DNA of 8,260 nucleotides from Caldifarciminota bacterium. Its GTDB lineage: Bacteria > Hydrothermota > Tepidihabitantia > Tepidihabitantales > Tepidihabitantaceae. A program made the translations under genes and the position numbers. The notes below the pieces were generated by a model. That model ran no database searches. It was not told the DNA's origin and saw only the letters and a list, made by a program, of their open reading frames with translations. Every line of letters begins with the position of its first letter. Position 1 is the stretch's first letter. Of the stretch, positions 6,522 through 8,260 are shown one piece after another. The stretch lies in the NCBI GenBank assembly GCA_903908785.1, contig CAIVTL010000457.1, forward strand, positions 1 through 8,260, read 5' to 3'.

Positions 6522-7226
6522 ATGACGAAGTACGGACAGAGTTGGACACAACGGCCGCGTGCCGTTTTGTGTCTTGGTGTCTTGGTGGTGAGTCTCTGCC
6601 TTCTTTCCGCCTGCGCGTCGAAGCTGCCGAAGCTGCGGGAGCAGTTGAACGACCCGGACCCGGACGTGAAGATTGCCGCAATCCAGGCCCTCGCGGAGGC
6701 GAAGGACACGGTTTCGGTGCTGCCGATTGTCGGACTGCTTGAGGACTCCGTGCCGGACGTGCGGAAGGAGGCGGCGAAGGGCCTCGGCAAGATGCGTGAC
6801 GCCCGGGCCTGCCAGCCTCTTGCCGACTTCTATAACCGTGAACAAATCGAGGACGTGCAGGACGCGGGCATCCGGGCGCTGGTCCACCTGAGCACTTACT
6901 CCATACAGCCGCTCATCGGGCTCTTGCGCTCTATCCGGCCGGGGGTGCGCGCGGGCGCGGCCCGGGGGCTGGGTTCGCTGGGGGCCCGCGATGCGGTTGA
7001 CCCGCTCATCTGGTTGCTGCGTGACCGGGACGCGGACGTCAGGATGGCGGCGGTGATGGCCCTGCGCCAGATTGGCGACGGGCGTGGACTTGATGCCATC
7101 GCCACGATGGTGCAGGATACGAACCCGGACGTCGAGCGGTCGGCCGAGAAGGCGTTGAGCGGCCAGGGCTACCAGGAGCAGTTGAACAAGGCCAAGCGGT
7201 GGGCCCGGCGCGTGCCGTACCCGTGA
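6522..7226 (+). CDS. HEAT-repeat (PBS-lyase type) lipoprotein
   Basis: This is a predicted envelope lipoprotein of 234 residues. A basic n-region (to R13) and hydrophobic core lead to a lipobox LSAC with the lipidated cysteine at 31. The mature part is almost all HEAT-type helical repeats with the DPDxxVRxxAAxxLG pattern: about 36-60 (DPDPDVKIAAIQALAEA), 66-92 (DSVPDVRKEAAKGLGKM), 97-124, 128-154 (IRPGVRAGAARGLGSLG), 159-185 (RDADVRMAAVMALRQIG) and 189-213 (NPDVERSAEKAL). A basic tail (KAKRWARR) ends the protein. Such repeats act as protein-protein scaffolds, and no catalytic motif is seen. I chose ATG 6522 because AAGGAG lies 9 nt upstream and the signal peptide is then a normal length. ATG 6501 (seven residues longer) is the alternative. 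The next gene starts 30 nt downstream, so the two are probably co-transcribed. The partner is unknown. Confidence 0.88.
   Translation: MTKYGQSWTQRPRAVLCLGVLVVSLCLLSACASKLPKLREQLNDPDPDVKIAAIQALAEAKDTVSVLPIVGLLEDSVPDVRKEAAKGLGKMRDARACQPLADFYNREQIEDVQDAGIRALVHLSTYSIQPLIGLLRSIRPGVRAGAARGLGSLGARDAVDPLIWLLRDRDADVRMAAVMALRQIGDGRGLDAIATMVQDTNPDVERSAEKALSGQGYQEQLNKAKRWARRVPYP
6570..6588 (+). repeat. Tandem TGTCTTGG repeat inside the lipoprotein signal peptide coding region
   Basis: TGTCTTGG occurs twice in tandem (6570-6577, 6578-6585), followed by TGG. It encodes C17-V22 of the signal peptide core (CLGVLV). Its reverse complement (CCACCAAGACACCAAGACA) looks like a non-coding repeat I associate with the same kinds of genomes. 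Here it is in frame and hydrophobic. Confidence 0.55.
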
Positions 7227-7256
7227 GCACGTCCGCACGCCGGCCGGCCTGATAAG

Positions 7257-8099
7257 ATGCGTCGCCTCGCCGATATTGTCGCCGGCACCGTACTCTTTGT
7301 CCTCGCGGTTCCGTGCCTGCTGCTGGCCGGCTGGGGATTGGTGTTCAACGCGCCGACGGTGTCCATAGTCGCGTTTACCGCGGGATGGATTCTCCTTCCC
7401 CTTTTCAACCGCTTCAAGGCAATCCAGGTGCTCAAGTTTGGGGTGTCGTTCGTCTTGATTCCGGCAACGCTGGCGCTGTCGCCATTGATGATTGGCGAAG
7501 TGGACCGGCAGGTCGAGGCGCTAGGCCGGAAGAACCGGCATGACCTGTCCGCGTTCGACCTGCGCGACCGGGTTGGCATTTACGGTCTGAACATCGTGAT
7601 GGGCGCGGTCGGATACCCGCTCTATCCCGAGGCGTCGAAAGAGACGCTGCTGATGATGCTCGAACCCGGGCCGTTTGCCCGGCGGGTATTCCACTCGGAA
7701 TTCGGCCTCGGTTCGCGCAAGGTGAAGGAGCGGCTCGGCGAGTTCGCGGCCGGCCTTGAGACCGACGACAGTTCGTCCACACGCAGCTATGGGCCGGTAC
7801 GAATCGAGTGGAGCAAGTCGGACTACCGGTTGACCGAGCCCGAGGCACGCTACGCGCTGGCCCTGAATCAGACCTCGCTCACGGCGAAGGCCGAGCGTCG
7901 CGGCGAGCGCTGGCTGATTGATGTCCGGCACGAGATGGAAGTCAAATACCCGGACAGCATTCTGGTCACGCTCATCAGCCGACCCCGGCTGCGTGTCGAA
8001 GAGGGGCTGTTCGGGGTTCTACAGAACTGCGGCTGGCTCCATCCCTACACCGCCGAATGGCGGTTCCTCATCTTCAGCGACGACAAACGGCTGAAGTAG
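7257..8099 (+). CDS. Uncharacterised membrane protein with three N-terminal transmembrane segments and a soluble C-terminal domain
   Basis: I do not recognise this 280-residue protein. Three hydrophobic segments are likely at about 9-30, 35-50 and 57-79. A mainly hydrophilic domain of about 200 residues follows. Its first part (about 107-160) includes the hydrophobic stretch IYGLNIVMGAVGYPLYP, then a conserved-looking SKETLLMMLEPGP and FHSEFGLGSRKVKERL. The C-terminal part (about 180-280) alternates in a way that suggests beta-strands (RSYGPVRIEWSKSDYRL, WLIDVRHEMEVKYPDSILVTL). No catalytic signature stands out. The start is 30 nt after the lipoprotein stop and only a weak ribosome binding site is seen, so the two genes probably form an operon. 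They may act together at the cell envelope, which is inference from adjacency. Codon use resembles that of the neighbours and no disruption is visible. Confidence 0.82.
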   Translation: MRRLADIVAGTVLFVLAVPCLLLAGWGLVFNAPTVSIVAFTAGWILLPLFNRFKAIQVLKFGVSFVLIPATLALSPLMIGEVDRQVEALGRKNRHDLSAFDLRDRVGIYGLNIVMGAVGYPLYPEASKETLLMMLEPGPFARRVFHSEFGLGSRKVKERLGEFAAGLETDDSSSTRSYGPVRIEWSKSDYRLTEPEARYALALNQTSLTAKAERRGERWLIDVRHEMEVKYPDSILVTLISRPRLRVEEGLFGVLQNCGWLHPYTAEWRFLIFSDDKRLK

Positions 8100-8117
8100 C
8101 GCAACCGCCCGCTCTGG

Positions 8118-8155
8118 ATGCGAACGGGGCAGGCCTGCGCTCGCCCCGTCTGCGT
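8118..8155. terminator. Hairpin between convergent genes, possible bidirectional terminator
   Basis: ACGGGGC (8124-8130) pairs perfectly with GCCCCGT (8143-8149) around a 12-nt loop. After one mismatch, five more pairs (two of them G-U) extend the stem to 8118/8155. There is no T run on either side, so classical intrinsic termination is not assured. Its place between two gene ends facing each other favours this role. Confidence 0.45.
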
Positions 8156-8166
8156 TGTAGTGGAGA

Positions 8167-8260
8167 TTACCTTACCAGCAGCATCCGTTTCTGCGCCATC
8201 TTGCCGTTGGCCTTCAGCACGTAGAAGTAGGTTCCGGCCGGCACGCTTCGCCCCCGGGCA
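8167..8260 (-). CDS. C-terminal end of a probable secreted protein with a type IX-like sorting tail (partial)
   Basis: The last 30 codons of a minus-strand gene are visible, ending in TAA at 8167-8169. The sequence includes VPAGTYFYVLKANGK and ends QKRMLLVR. The pattern GxxVPAGTYFYxLxAxGK...+KMLLVR is that of the short C-terminal beta-sandwich (Por secretion/type IX sorting domain, or FlgD-like Ig fold) attached to many secreted proteins in Bacteroidetes and related FCB phyla. The final KRMLLVR matches the usual basic-hydrophobic end. The body of the protein lies to the right of the window, so its activity is unknown. It converges with the membrane protein gene. Short length limits certainty. 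Confidence 0.7.
   Translation of the reverse strand, partial: ARGRSVPAGTYFYVLKANGKMAQKRMLLVR

Overview
The window reads as a chromosomal piece of a GC-rich (roughly 60% or more) bacterium. A short minus-strand fragment at the right edge ends like a type IX secretion (Por) sorting tail. The intergenic gaps are filled with degenerate short repeats (ACTGGNN units, CGCCAAGGA units, a GTCA...TGAC inverted repeat, TTCGG-rich text). Both remind me of uncultured FCB-group or WOR-3-type candidate phyla. That placement is an inference from style and not a phylogenetic result.

Positions 1-4884 hold a minus-strand potassium-uptake block, read right to left. A good sigma70-type promoter (4857-4884) and a leader of about 165 nt come first. 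Then come ktrB (TrkH/KtrB channel subunit), ktrA (RCK NAD/ATP-binding gating subunit), kdpA (K+-binding subunit of the Kdp ATPase) and the first 314 codons of kdpB (P-type ATPase subunit), which runs off the left edge. The gaps are 15, 15 and 12 nt, so the four genes look like one operon that joins a channel-type system (KtrAB) to a high-affinity pump (Kdp). There is no room for kdpF. kdpC and any kdpDE would lie to the left. kdpA carries an apparent one-base insertion in a run of four G (2439-2442); removing it restores a full 566-residue KdpA.

Positions 4885-5056 are a gene-free, TTCGG-rich repeat segment. A minus-strand MFS transporter of 380 residues follows (5057-6199). Its own predicted promoter lies so close to the ATG that the mRNA would be almost leaderless.

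Positions 6200-6521 form a divergent intergenic region made largely of three repeat types, with a promoter at each end. To the right, on the plus strand, are a HEAT-repeat lipoprotein (6522-7226) and, 30 nt later, an unrecognised protein with three membrane segments (7257-8099). The signal peptide of the lipoprotein is partly encoded by a tandem TGTCTTGG repeat. A hairpin at 8118-8155 separates this pair from the convergent C-terminal fragment of a probable secreted protein (8167-8260).

The potassium genes should work together in K+ homeostasis and osmotic response. Nothing seen here links the MFS gene or the lipoprotein pair to potassium.
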